Positions 18,263 to 27,035 are shown, counted from the first letter of the stretch. The stretch: 64,000 nt of DNA from Centipeda artemidis DSM 19719 (GCF_000426665.1 NZ_AUFU01000013.1:1-64000); one strand, 5' to 3'. Notes: a model not told the origin generated them from the sequence alone. Translations and numbers: made by a program.

Positions 18263-19177
18263 ATGCCCATGCTGCACGCGATCATCGACATCGGTTCGAA
18301 TACCATACGCATGGCGATTTACCGCATCGAGGGAGGTTCGTTCGACCTCTTGATGAAGCGGAAATATACCGTCGGGCTTGCCGCGTATCTGGAAAAAGGG
18401 CGGCTTGTGCGTGACGGCATTGAGAAAACGGTCAGGATTCTGCGCGGATTCCGGAGCTACATCGAGACTTTTGATATCCGCAGTGTTCATGCTTTTGCGA
18501 CCGCGGCACTGCGCACAGCGACGAACAGCCGCGCTGTTTGTGAGGAGCTTGCGCGCCGCACGGGCGTGCGGATCCGCATCATCTCGGGGGACGAAGAGGC
18601 GGCGTATGACTTCATCGGCGCCGTACAGAGCATCCCGTATCCGGACGGCATCATGATGGACATCGGCGGCGGCAGTACGGAGATCGTCTCCTATGCGGAT
18701 GATCGCATGGGTGCGCGTTATAGCCTGCCGATCGGATCGCTTGCACTGCGCCGTGAGCATGTCAAAGACTTATTGCCGACGCCCGCGGAATGCGCCGCGA
18801 TGGAGGAGGCTGTGCGCACCGTTCTTGCGGACTTCCCCGATGTATGTGCCCTGCGTGCCCCGCATATGCTGGGGTTGGGCGGCGTTCTCAGCAGCGCGAG
18901 CCGCATGTATGAACTCCTGCATACGGATGCCGTACCGCGCGTGCTGCGCGTGGATGCGCTCCCGCAGCTTATTGAGATGTTCAGCGCGGCGACACCTCTT
19001 GACGAGGAGCGGGCCGTACTCCTCCTGCGCGCCGCGCCCGACCGTCTGCATAACATCGTTCCCGGCATGATCATCGCCCGGGTGCTTGCCGAAACCTTCG
19101 CCGCCGAGGATATTTTCTACAGCGACTCAGGCGTCCGTGAGGGCTATATCCGCAAAGAGATCATTGGGATTGTGTAA
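18263..19177 (+). CDS. Ppx/GppA family exopolyphosphatase / pppGpp phosphatase
   Basis: The 304-residue protein shows the actin-like ATPase fold of Ppx/GppA. DIGSNTIRMAIYRI at the N-terminus is the phosphate 1 motif, ATAALRTATNS and ISGDEEA follow, and MDIGGGSTEI is the phosphate 2 motif near residue 132. It hydrolyses terminal phosphates of polyphosphate or pppGpp. At about 300 residues it is the short form common in Firmicutes, without the C-terminal HD domain of the E. coli proteins. GGAGGGAGGG precedes the ATG at 18263; ATG 18269 is an alternative. It is monocistronic. Confidence 0.85.
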   Translation: MPMLHAIIDIGSNTIRMAIYRIEGGSFDLLMKRKYTVGLAAYLEKGRLVRDGIEKTVRILRGFRSYIETFDIRSVHAFATAALRTATNSRAVCEELARRTGVRIRIISGDEEAAYDFIGAVQSIPYPDGIMMDIGGGSTEIVSYADDRMGARYSLPIGSLALRREHVKDLLPTPAECAAMEEAVRTVLADFPDVCALRAPHMLGLGGVLSSASRMYELLHTDAVPRVLRVDALPQLIEMFSAATPLDEERAVLLLRAAPDRLHNIVPGMIIARVLAETFAAEDIFYSDSGVREGYIRKEIIGIV

Positions 19178-19179
19178 AC

Positions 19180-19208
19180 TTGACGATATGAGCGGAACAT
19201 GGTACAAT
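19180..19208 (+). promoter_or_regulatory. Promoter of the putative antitoxin RNA
   Basis: TTGACG at 19180-19185 and TACAAT at 19203-19208 are 17 bases apart. There is no open frame downstream on this strand, only a terminator-like hairpin, which indicates a short non-coding transcript. Confidence 0.7.
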
Positions 19209-19214
19209 GAAGGC

Positions 19215-19308
19215 GTAAAAAAGGGACACTGCCGATAAGCGGCTGCCCCCAAACAGAAAAGCGAGATACCCCGCCCGTTTGCTGGAAACATTTAGGCGGG
19301 GCTTTCTC
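19215..19308 (+). ncRNA. Putative RatA-like antisense antitoxin RNA
   Basis: A transcript of about 95 nt is predicted from the consensus promoter just upstream to the hairpin CCCCGCC (19269-19275) / GGCGGGG (19295-19301), followed by CTTTCTC. It converges on the small toxin gene encoded on the other strand and would overlap the 3' end of that mRNA over about 45 bases, the geometry of RatA against txpA. The ends are inferred from signals only. Confidence 0.6.
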
Positions 19309-19311
19309 AAT

Positions 19312-19380
19312 CTAGGACTTAATCGCGATAATCAGCGCAAGCAACAGAACAAGTGTCGTAAGAAACTCATATGTACCCAT
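19312..19380 (-). CDS. TxpA/holin-like type I toxin, 22 residues
   Basis: The peptide is a 22-residue single membrane helix that begins MGTYEFL and ends AIIAIKS-like after an all-Leu/Ile core. This is the pattern of the putative holin-like (TxpA/Hol_Tox) type I toxins, whose members start with S/G-T-Y-E. It is preceded by an exceptionally strong GGGAGGTGATC ribosome binding site. In the mRNA, a CCCCCG stretch upstream can pair with the CGGGGG next to that site and could mask it, as is usual for such toxins. It would act by inserting in the membrane. It is too short for standard gene callers. Confidence 0.75.
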   Translation of the reverse strand: MGTYEFLTTLVLLLALIIAIKS

Positions 19381-19465
19381 GCCGATCACCTCCCCCCCGT
19401 TGTATATATCTCGGGGGCAAGATCGGAAATCGACCGCCTACCGTAGTTAGCAGTGCCTTATATAC

Positions 19466-19494
19466 AGTATAACATAGCGAAACATATGTTGCAA
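19466..19494 (-). promoter_or_regulatory. Promoter of the type I toxin
   Basis: Read on the minus strand, TTGCAA (19494-19489) and TATACT (19471-19466) are separated by 17 bases. The resulting leader is about 80 nt and includes the hairpin that can mask the ribosome binding site. Confidence 0.7.
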
Positions 19495-19514
19495 TATTAT
19501 CCTGCCGACCATAT

Positions 19515-19551
19515 AAAAAGCCCGCTGCGGATGCATCCGCAGCGGGCTTTT
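19515..19551. terminator. Bidirectional terminator
   Basis: AAAAGCCCGCTGCGGAT pairs perfectly with ATCCGCAGCGGGCTTTT around a minimal loop. It ends the minus-strand SHMT-like gene that stops at 19563. Confidence 0.85.
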
Positions 19552-19562
19552 ATCATTACGTT

Positions 19563-20798
19563 TTAGTCGTCGCTTTCGCCCAGCCACTCCTCGGAGGAGA
19601 TGGGGCTGTCCTTGACGAGTGCAACGATCTCTTGATGTGACTGCTCAATTTCTTCGGGAGAGAGGATCTGTGTCAGCGGCTTTGCAAGGAGCAGACCGAT
19701 GTACGCCATATCCTCTTCCTTGAGCGAGCGCGTTGTCGGATTGGACGTCGAGAGACGCAGCGCATGGAGGAACAGTCCGGGGTTCATCGTGGGGATGTCT
19801 TCCACACGGACGCGGATACCCATGCGATTGATCACGCTCGACGCTTCGTCCATATTCACACTGCCCGTCGCGGAGGCGAGCACGAGATGCGTATCCGTAC
19901 CGCCGCAGAGCACCGAGGCTCCATGGTCGGCAAGGGCGCGCGCGAGGACTTCGGCGTTTTTGAGCACCTGTTCCCCGTAGCGGCGGAACTTTTCGCTCGC
20001 CGCTTCGCGCAGCACGACGCCGAGCGCCGCGAGGTGGTTCATATGGAGGGCGACATGTCCCGTATTGACAATGGCGGCGTCCATGCAGGCGGCGATGTCG
20101 CGCTTGCAGAGGATAACCGCGCCGTCGGGACCGCGCAGAGATTCGGATGTCGAGAAGGTCACAACATCAGCGAGCGCCACGGGCGAGGGCAGAAGCCCCG
20201 CCGCAACGAGTCCGACGCACTGGCTGATATCCACCCAGAGATAGGCGTCCACGGACTGCGCGATCTCATAGAGAATGCGGTAGTCTACCGTGCGCGGATA
20301 ACTCACCGGCGAGAAGATGATGAGACGCGGACGCACACGCTCTGCGTGCGCACGCACCTCGCCCCAGTCGATCTGCTGCGTCGAAGGATCGATGCCGTAA
20401 TTCTCGAACACGTACGAGAGCCCCGTGCTGTGATCTTTCTTGCGCAGGTTAAAAGAGAGAACGCAGTCGCCCGGCTGGAGCAAGCCCTGGAAGACGACCC
20501 GCGAGGCGGAGGCGATACTGCCAAGCCGCACAATCGCATGGTCGCTGCCGAACAGCGTCCGGGCGCGTGTCTGTACAATCGATTCGAGGTGAATGCCCCC
20601 GCTTGTTGTCTCGTCGTGGTGGTCAAAGATGCTATTCGTGAGGATGCTCCCCTCGAGATACGCCGCGAACGGTGACATAGCGTTGGTATTCGGCAGGAAG
20701 GAGAGGGTGTAGCGCTGGCGCTGTTCCTCATCTTCGAGCAGTGTAAAGATCTCCTCGTCGAACGATTTCAGATGGTTGAGCAACTCTTTCTTTTTCAT
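19563..20798 (-). CDS. SHMT-like protein lacking the PLP-binding lysine (paralogue 1)
   Basis: The 411-residue protein aligns along most of its length with serine hydroxymethyltransferase (fold type I PLP enzymes): SPFAAYLEGSILTN, WVDISQCVGLVAAGLLPSPVALADVV, LRGPDGAVILC, HLVL and LRLSTSNPTTRSLKEEDM are all recognisable. The catalytic THKT lysine is replaced by glutamate (TSES). The substrate and PLP residues YAEGYPGKRYYGG and PHSGSQAN are also lost. The pyridine-nitrogen aspartate (WVD) and the carboxylate-binding arginine (ALRL) remain. Canonical SHMT activity is therefore unlikely and its role is unknown. A second paralogue lies at 33858-35183. The start follows AGGAG. Confidence 0.8.
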   Translation of the reverse strand: MKKKELLNHLKSFDEEIFTLLEDEEQRQRYTLSFLPNTNAMSPFAAYLEGSILTNSIFDHHDETTSGGIHLESIVQTRARTLFGSDHAIVRLGSIASASRVVFQGLLQPGDCVLSFNLRKKDHSTGLSYVFENYGIDPSTQQIDWGEVRAHAERVRPRLIIFSPVSYPRTVDYRILYEIAQSVDAYLWVDISQCVGLVAAGLLPSPVALADVVTFSTSESLRGPDGAVILCKRDIAACMDAAIVNTGHVALHMNHLAALGVVLREAASEKFRRYGEQVLKNAEVLARALADHGASVLCGGTDTHLVLASATGSVNMDEASSVINRMGIRVRVEDIPTMNPGLFLHALRLSTSNPTTRSLKEEDMAYIGLLLAKPLTQILSPEEIEQSHQEIVALVKDSPISSEEWLGESDD

Positions 20799-20944
20799 TG
20801 CAGATCTCCTCACATATACAGTCGCGTCAAACGCCCCGCAGGGAGGCTGCTTGCCATACGGTGTACCCCACGCCCTCAAATCGGCTCAGTGTACCCTTAG
20901 TATAGCACAATGAAAAGGATTGGTCACTCATATCTTACCGATTT

Positions 20945-22225
20945 TTATTTCGCGATCGGCCATACCAGCGGAATGACGACAAGGCAGACGATGAGCGAGA
21001 CCACGACGAGCGGCACGCCGACCTTGACGTAGTCCATGAAACGGAACTGGCCGGGACCAAGCACGAGCGTGTTCGGCGGGGTCGCAACCGGCGTCGTAAA
21101 CGCGCAGGATGCAGCGATACCGATCGCCATGACCACGGGGTACGGCGAGACGCCGACGGTCTCCGCGATCGAGATTGCGATCGGCGCGAGCAGAGCCGCC
21201 GCCGCCGTGTTCGACATGAACTGCGTCAGACCGCAGGAAAGTACGAACATCGCAAAGATGATGACGTACGGCGAGGGGGCGTCGCCCATGAGGCTGACGA
21301 CGAAGTTCGCGATGAGCGCGCCTGCGCCCGTCTTGTCCATCGCGCTCGCAAGGGGAAGCATACCGGCAAAGAGGAAGATCGTCGTCCAGTCGATGCCCTG
21401 ATACGCCTGTTTCTCGTTGAGGCAGCCCGTCAATACGCAGATGAGCGCACCGATGATGGCGGACATATGCATCGGAACGTTGAGTTCTTTCTCAAAGACC
21501 ATCGCGGCGATAACAGCGATAAGGATGGCGGCGCAGACATACATCTTGCTCGCGTTCGTCTTCTCCTCTTTTTCGATCGCTGCGTCGGCGTCATCTGTGC
21601 TGAGACCCTGTACCATGTGCTGCGGGCAGAGCTTACGGCCGATCGTGAGCATGTACGCCATACCCGCGATGGAGAGCGGAATGCCGATCCATGCGAATTC
21701 GAAGAAGCCGAACGGCTGGAGCCCGCTGGACTGAAGCGTTGCGCTCATGAGGATGTTCGGCGGCGTGCCGACCATCGTGATCGTACCGCCGACGTTCGCC
21801 GCGACGGCGAGCGCCATGAGCTGCGGAGAGACAGGCACCTTTGCCGCCGCGCAGATCTGGATCACGACCGGCATGAGGCAGGCGACCGTTGCCGTGTTCG
21901 AGGAGACCGACGAGAGGACAATCGTGATGAACATGATTGCCGCCATCAGAGGCGCCTCGCTGCTGCCGGACTTCTTCACGACAGCGATACCGATTTTCTG
22001 TGCGAGTCCCGTCTGGAACATCGCGGCGCCGATGACGAACATACCGGCGAACAGAACGACGGTGGAATTAGATAAACCGGAAAATACCTGTGCGGGTGTT
22101 AGCACGCCTAACAGTCCCAGCGAGATCGCCGCGCCCATCGCGGTAACGGCGAGCGGGATAATCTCAGTAGCGAAGAGAATCGCCGCCACCGCGAGAACCC
22201 CTAATGTCAGCATTGCTGCATCCAT
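20945..22225 (-). CDS. SLC13/DASS family anion transporter
   Basis: The 426-residue polytopic protein has two inverted halves, each with the signature of the divalent anion:sodium symporter superfamily: SSNTATVACLMPVV near 110 with NVGGTITMVGTPPNILM after it, and SNTAAAALLAPIAISIA with TPVATPPNTLVLGPG in the second half. These SNT and TPPN motifs bind Na+ and the carboxylate or oxyanion. The substrate (dicarboxylate, tartrate or sulfate) cannot be fixed. A cytoplasmic loop rich in E and K (about 215-230) separates the halves. GGAG precedes the ATG at 22225. A near-perfect palindrome lies immediately upstream. Confidence 0.85.
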   Translation of the reverse strand: MDAAMLTLGVLAVAAILFATEIIPLAVTAMGAAISLGLLGVLTPAQVFSGLSNSTVVLFAGMFVIGAAMFQTGLAQKIGIAVVKKSGSSEAPLMAAIMFITIVLSSVSSNTATVACLMPVVIQICAAAKVPVSPQLMALAVAANVGGTITMVGTPPNILMSATLQSSGLQPFGFFEFAWIGIPLSIAGMAYMLTIGRKLCPQHMVQGLSTDDADAAIEKEEKTNASKMYVCAAILIAVIAAMVFEKELNVPMHMSAIIGALICVLTGCLNEKQAYQGIDWTTIFLFAGMLPLASAMDKTGAGALIANFVVSLMGDAPSPYVIIFAMFVLSCGLTQFMSNTAAAALLAPIAISIAETVGVSPYPVVMAIGIAASCAFTTPVATPPNTLVLGPGQFRFMDYVKVGVPLVVVSLIVCLVVIPLVWPIAK

Positions 22226-22257
22226 TGATTCATCTCCATTCATCAGTTCATAACTTT

Positions 22258-22283
22258 AGTTTCTGAAATATATTACAGAAACT
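22258..22283. promoter_or_regulatory. Candidate operator palindrome upstream of the SLC13 gene
   Basis: AGTTTCTG and CAGAAACT flank a ten-base A/T core; the 26-bp site matches its reverse complement except at one pair of positions. It lies 33 bases upstream of the transporter start, where a regulator would act. The regulator is not identified. Confidence 0.5.
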
Positions 22284-22623
22284 TTCTTTGACGAAATTCT
22301 TAATTCTCTATCTCTTTTTCAAATCCTTCTTATTTTCCTTTGCAGCCGACATAATATTTTAGTATAAAAAACATAGTCTAAAACTATAATAAGAAAAAAT
22401 TATTTATGGAACTTCAGGACGTGATATGGAAAAATCCCGGAAGCCCGAGCAACATTGAACTCCCTGCTAATGCGTGATAAAAATCATTTATCTACTATAA
22501 TATAATATATGTAATGAAAACTTTCGAAATGAAGCGAAAAAATTTTTATATGGTGTGAGATCCTATTGTTAAAAAAGGACGCCCGCGGAAGGAAAGACTG
22601 CGCGTGCAGAAGAATATATACAA
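22284..22623. other. AT-rich intergenic region between divergent genes
   Basis: No gene is visible. The stretch is markedly more AT-rich than its surroundings and contains a TATAAT at 22496-22501, a possible -10 for the DUF4153 gene, without a clear -35. Confidence 0.4.
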
Positions 22624-22636
22624 GAGGAGGTGCAAG

Positions 22637-24292
22637 ATGAGGATCGAGAAGCTGTGGAAAAATCTGTGCCAAACCGTGCGTACGGGCGCGCGGCGGTTCC
22701 GCACCGCGGTGGCGGCGGATGTCGTGCTGCTCCTCTGTCTTGGAGCATTTACCTATCGCGAAATATACGAGGCGGAGGCTTGGTATTTGGAAGAGGCCGG
22801 CTGCGCGGCGGCGGCCGCTGCAGTCGGCTGTATTTTTGCCGTCTCGCTGCACCTCTTTTTTGAGAGACGCGGCAAGGAACACCGACGTGTGGAGGCGATC
22901 CTTACAGCCGCCGTATGTGCCGCAGTCTTCATTCTTGTGCGGGGGCACAGCTGGACGGTGCCGTACATCCTGCTCCAAACCCTCGGCGCTGCGCTCTCCT
23001 TTGCGGCTTTTGGACTTTATTGTCTGGAGGGCGAAGAGGAGGGGCGCTCCGCTCCGCTTGTCATATTTTCTCTGTGCAAGGCTGCCGTTGTCGGCACACT
23101 CTTGACCGCATCGCTGAATATCTGCCTCATGGCATTTGATTCGCTGATCGTTTCAGTGCCGCCGAACTTGCTGACGCTGTTGTATTTCTTGATTGCGGAG
23201 GTCTCTTATATTTTTGCAGGGGGACAGGTCGCCCTTGCAGGTCTGCCCGTGTACGGGCAAAGAGCGGAGATGCCCGCACTTTTCCGCGTGCTGCTCGCGC
23301 GCATCCTTTGGCCTGCCTGTCTCATCCTGCTCGTTATTCTCTATCTCTACGTGGCGAAGATCATCTTCCTGTGGGAGATTCCCGTCGGCATGATGAATTG
23401 GTTTGTCTCACTGGCGCTCCTTGCCTTTGCCGTGTTTTTTGTCTGTTTTGCGGGGGATGAATGGCACCCCTTTTTGAAGTCCTTTCTGCACCGCGGGCTG
23501 CCGGTCTTTCTGCCGATTCTTGCAGTGCAGGCTGCGGCCGTGTGGCAGCGGATCGCGCCGTATGGGCTTACCGCACCGCGGTACGCATCCATCCTCTGCA
23601 CGGCGTTCGGTATTTTCCTGCTCATATGTGCGTTCCGGCGCAGTTCTCCGCGCCCGGCGTTTCTTGTCCTGACGGTCATGATCGCCGTGTCCGCGCTGAC
23701 GCCGCTGAGCATCCTCGACGTCCCGCTGCGTACGCAGGAGGCACGCCTTTGGAGCGTTCTTGAGGAAAACGATATGATAAGGGACGGCACTGTTGTGGGG
23801 AACCCTGCTCTTTCGCCGGAGGCGCAGGAAAAATTGCTGAGCGCCTCGGAGTACCTGACGGAGCGCGGTCAGACGGCGTTCCTCGAGACGCCGGGCATGA
23901 ACGATACGCTCGCGGAATTGCGCCGCAGCTATGAGGGAGAAGACACTGCCGATTGGTTCCTTTTCACCCCGCCCGATCCTGCCTTCGTTCCGGTGGCCGG
24001 ATGGCAGGAAGCCTATGTGTTTTCGGATACGCCTGTCAGGGACGGCGTGCTCGTTGTGGAAAAGGGAGCGGGCGCAGAGGAATACTGCGATGTTTCGGCG
24101 TACGTCGCGGAGGCGTTGGCGTATGCGCGCGAACATCGTGCGGGAAACGGTGTAAACAGATTCACACGTGAGATGCAGATCGATTTGGATGACCGGAGCC
24201 GCCTTTGCCTGAGCGAACTGCGGATCATGGCGCGCGGCGCAGGAGAAGAGGGGACGGCGGTGAATATGCAGGGCGTGCTTCTAAAGAGGTAG
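22637..24292 (+). CDS. DUF4153 domain membrane protein
   Basis: The 551-residue protein has about ten to twelve hydrophobic segments between residues 25 and 385, followed by a soluble C-terminal region of about 165 residues. Layout and segments such as SLNICLMAFDSL and a second half rich in W/F resemble DUF4153 proteins, whose function is not established. GAGGAGG lies seven bases before the ATG at 22637. It precedes the cobalamin operon but is separated from it by a promoter and riboswitch, so it is probably unrelated. Confidence 0.65.
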   Translation: MRIEKLWKNLCQTVRTGARRFRTAVAADVVLLLCLGAFTYREIYEAEAWYLEEAGCAAAAAAVGCIFAVSLHLFFERRGKEHRRVEAILTAAVCAAVFILVRGHSWTVPYILLQTLGAALSFAAFGLYCLEGEEEGRSAPLVIFSLCKAAVVGTLLTASLNICLMAFDSLIVSVPPNLLTLLYFLIAEVSYIFAGGQVALAGLPVYGQRAEMPALFRVLLARILWPACLILLVILYLYVAKIIFLWEIPVGMMNWFVSLALLAFAVFFVCFAGDEWHPFLKSFLHRGLPVFLPILAVQAAAVWQRIAPYGLTAPRYASILCTAFGIFLLICAFRRSSPRPAFLVLTVMIAVSALTPLSILDVPLRTQEARLWSVLEENDMIRDGTVVGNPALSPEAQEKLLSASEYLTERGQTAFLETPGMNDTLAELRRSYEGEDTADWFLFTPPDPAFVPVAGWQEAYVFSDTPVRDGVLVVEKGAGAEEYCDVSAYVAEALAYAREHRAGNGVNRFTREMQIDLDDRSRLCLSELRIMARGAGEEGTAVNMQGVLLKR

Positions 24293-24394
24293 AACGTCTT
24301 CCGGAATGCCTGTGCTTCTGTGTGATGCAGATGCGGTCATTCCCGATCAGCAGGGAGGATGCCCCGGTCGTTGTGGAGTCCGCGGTTTTCGTGG

Positions 24395-24423
24395 TTGACA
24401 ATAGGATTAGTATTCGTTATACT
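24395..24423 (+). promoter_or_regulatory. Promoter of cobalamin operon 1
   Basis: TTGACA at 24395-24400 and TATACT at 24418-24423 are spaced by 17 bases, about 30 bases before the riboswitch. The same promoter type precedes the second riboswitch. Confidence 0.8.
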
Positions 24424-24454
24424 TCAATAAGTATTTATTCATTTTTAACTTCAT

Positions 24455-24616
24455 AAGCAGATTCGGTGCTCCTTGTAAAAAGGAGGTAACAGGGAAATCG
24501 GTGTGAAACCGATGCGGTCCCGCCGCCGTAATGCCGAGGATGCCCCACCATGTCACTGCGCGAGCGGGAAGACGGGGCGGACGATGACGCAGAGCCGGAA
24601 GACCTACCGAATCTCG
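24455..24616 (+). promoter_or_regulatory. Cobalamin riboswitch 1
   Basis: The aptamer carries the class hallmarks in order: GATTCGGTGC, AACAGGGAAATCGGTG, the pseudoknot-forming CCGATGCGGTCCCGCC core, GCCGTAATG, CACTGCGCGAGCGGGAAG and the closing ATGACGCAGAGCC-GGA-GACC-TACCGAATC that pairs back to the start. It senses a cobalamin and controls the receptor operon downstream. An intrinsic terminator 50 bases on implies transcriptional attenuation. Confidence 0.95.
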
Positions 24617-24668
24617 TACGCCGGGAGCGGTGCCCTTTGTGTGCGGATGCACGACAGGGCGGCGCTGC

Positions 24669-24706
24669 CACTGCATTCTGCGATGGACAGAACGGCAGTG
24701 TTTTTT
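24669..24706 (+). terminator. Riboswitch 1 expression-platform terminator
   Basis: CACTGC-A-TTCTG and CAGAA-CG-GCAGTG form an interrupted stem followed by TTTTTT, placed between the aptamer and the receptor gene. An equivalent hairpin follows riboswitch 2. Confidence 0.75.
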
Positions 24707-24790
24707 AGTGCGTACGATGGAGGAAAGCAATGCATAGGGAAGAGGGCGCGGGGGGCGCTCAGGGGAACTTTGGAGGAGGAAAATATCATC

Positions 24791-26983
24791 ATGACGAAAC
24801 GACAGCTGGCACTTGCCGTCGCCATCGCGGCGATCGGTACGAATGCGGTGTGGATGAACGGTGTATCTGCTGCAGAGAAGCAGGATGTCCACGGGGGGGG
24901 AACGGATGCCGTCGATACCTATGAACTCGATCCTGTCGATGTCGAAGGGGAGCGGAGCGAGGAGGTCAACAGTCTCACGAGCAGTACGGGCGGCACAGGC
25001 TTCCTCGGAACGAAGGACGTGATGGAGGTTCCCTTCACGCAGACGAACATTACGAACAAGGCGATCACGCGCTACGGGGATGCGAGCGGCCCTTTGACGA
25101 GCGCGCTCCTGATGTCGCCGTCCGTCCGCACGAGCAACAGCACGATGTATAACGACTACTCGATCCGCGGCTTCCAGATGAACGCCTATCAGTTTAAGGT
25201 CAACGGCGTGCCGGGGCTTTTCTCGCAGACGAATATGCCGTCGAACTTTGTCGAGCGCATAGAGGTCATTTCGGGACCCGCCATCGGCATTCACGGCTCG
25301 ACGAATTCGGAGTCCGCGGGCGGCTCGGTCAACCTCGTGACGAAGAAGGCGAAGTACGGCAAGGAGCGCGTCACCTATACACAGTCGGTGAGCTCGGGCG
25401 GCGCACTCGGCGAGATCGTCGACATCGGCAAGCGCTTTGGCAAGAACGAGGCGTGGGGACTGCGCATCAATGCGGAAAATATTCAGGGAAAGACAGCGAT
25501 TGAGCGTGAGAAGCTGACGACGCGGGACTTCTACATCAACCTTGACCATAGGGACGCGCGCAGCACGACGAATCTCTTTATGGGCTATCGCTATACGAAG
25601 AACGAAGGCGGGCAGCGCTATTTCGCTTTCGACGGCTCCGGTGCAAACGCGTATACGGGGACGAGTCTCCCCACTGCGCCGAGCGGCAAGCGCAACTACA
25701 GCTTCCCGGGGCAAAAGATCACGGTTGCCACATGGTCGGCAGTGCTCAACCACGAGCAGAAACTCAGCGATACGTGGAAGGCGTTCCTCAATGCGGGATA
25801 CAGCTACAACCGCGGGCGCGACTATATGCAGACCTCGGCAAGCAGACTTTATATGCTGAATGAGGCGGGAGCTTTCGGCAATACGCTCAGTTTTGAGAAG
25901 TATGCGCTGCGCAACGGCTATGTGCAGCTCGGCGTGCGCGGCACGTTCCAAATCGGCGACGTGAAGAACGATGTCGTGCTTGCACTCGACCGCGACTGGT
26001 ACCATGCGTATTGGGGATTTTACAAACCCGCGGGAAATGCCGGCTCAATTTCCGGTAATTTAACCGACGGCGTGACAAGCATGCTGCTGAACTACCCGAA
26101 CTCCGCCGTGTCGGGGCCGAAGAAAAGCGGTCTCACGACGTATTCGGGCATTTCTCTGACTGATACAATCGAATATGGGAAGGCGACTGCGCTAATTGGT
26201 ATCCATCACCATAGTGTCGCGGCTACGTCCTATGGCGGGGCACGTGTGGACAGCAGTGCGAATTCGCCCACGTTCGGTGTCGTCTACCGGCCGACGGACG
26301 ACTTCAGTGTCTACGCGAGCCATTCGCAGAGTTTTGATAAGGGGACCGCAGTCGGCAGCGGTTTTATGAATACGGGTGCGGTTCTTACCCCTGCAAAGAC
26401 GAAGCAGAACGAGATCGGCGTTAAGTATCGGAAGCACGGCGTCCTTGCGGGGCTGAGCGTCTTCCAAATCGAGCAGGATCGGACGATCGACGTGCGCTAT
26501 ACGGGCGACCCGAATCCTACGCGCGTCATGGAGGGCAAGAATAAGTTCAAGGGCGTCGAGCTGAGCGTGAGCGGTCAAATCGCGCCGAAATGGACGCTGA
26601 CGGGCGGTCTGATGCATCTATCGACCGAGCAGCAGACGAATACGGTGTATAACGGCAAGGATGTGGCGGGCGTCGCGGACTGGAGCGGCATCCTCGCCCT
26701 CGAGTACGCACCGGATACGCAGTTTACGGCATTTGCGCGTGCAGTCTACTCCGGCTCCGCACCGATCTATAAAAACAACGCGGAAAAGCTCACCGTGCCC
26801 TCGTACATGACCTACGATCTTGGGGTGACGTATCAAACGAAGCTCGGCACCGTCCCGACGACGCTGAGTCTCACTGCGTTCAACCTGTTCAACAAACGTT
26901 ATTGGATGTCGCGCCCGACCTATAACTATGGAATTCAGGGCAATCCGCGCAGCCTCGTTTTGTCGATGACGATGGATATCTAA
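24791..26983 (+). CDS. TonB-dependent outer-membrane receptor, cobalamin regulated
   Basis: The 730-residue protein has a signal peptide (about 1-27, ending VSAAEK), the motif DTYELDPVDVEG (about 40-51) that also begins two other receptors here, a plug domain (about 70-210, with SIRGFQMNAYQFKVNGVP and IEVISGPAIGIHG) and a 22-strand-type barrel ending in MTMDI. Siderophore-receptor (FhuA/FpvA-like) barrel motifs such as FDKGTAVGSGF, KTKQNEIGVKY and LFNKRYW are present. Control by a cobalamin riboswitch suggests uptake of corrinoid or cobalt complexes. The start at 24791 has GGAGGAGG upstream; the long open frame that begins inside the riboswitch is spurious. Confidence 0.9.
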   Translation: MTKRQLALAVAIAAIGTNAVWMNGVSAAEKQDVHGGGTDAVDTYELDPVDVEGERSEEVNSLTSSTGGTGFLGTKDVMEVPFTQTNITNKAITRYGDASGPLTSALLMSPSVRTSNSTMYNDYSIRGFQMNAYQFKVNGVPGLFSQTNMPSNFVERIEVISGPAIGIHGSTNSESAGGSVNLVTKKAKYGKERVTYTQSVSSGGALGEIVDIGKRFGKNEAWGLRINAENIQGKTAIEREKLTTRDFYINLDHRDARSTTNLFMGYRYTKNEGGQRYFAFDGSGANAYTGTSLPTAPSGKRNYSFPGQKITVATWSAVLNHEQKLSDTWKAFLNAGYSYNRGRDYMQTSASRLYMLNEAGAFGNTLSFEKYALRNGYVQLGVRGTFQIGDVKNDVVLALDRDWYHAYWGFYKPAGNAGSISGNLTDGVTSMLLNYPNSAVSGPKKSGLTTYSGISLTDTIEYGKATALIGIHHHSVAATSYGGARVDSSANSPTFGVVYRPTDDFSVYASHSQSFDKGTAVGSGFMNTGAVLTPAKTKQNEIGVKYRKHGVLAGLSVFQIEQDRTIDVRYTGDPNPTRVMEGKNKFKGVELSVSGQIAPKWTLTGGLMHLSTEQQTNTVYNGKDVAGVADWSGILALEYAPDTQFTAFARAVYSGSAPIYKNNAEKLTVPSYMTYDLGVTYQTKLGTVPTTLSLTAFNLFNKRYWMSRPTYNYGIQGNPRSLVLSMTMDI

Positions 26984-26993
26984 TTAAACAACG

Positions 26994-27035
26994 GGGGATT
27001 CGCCGCATCTGCGGCGGGTTCCCTTATTTTTGTGA
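26994..27035 (+). terminator. Intra-operon hairpin, possible partial terminator
   Basis: CGCCGCA and TGCGGCG form the core of a longer imperfect stem (GGGGATT ... GGTTCCC) followed by TTATTTTTG. It lies between the receptor and the binding-protein gene and may reduce read-through. Confidence 0.55.

Noticed and set aside
24503-24790. N-terminal extension of the first receptor reading through the riboswitch
   Set aside because: It translates the aptamer and terminator; the proper ATG with GGAGGAGG and signal peptide is at 24791.
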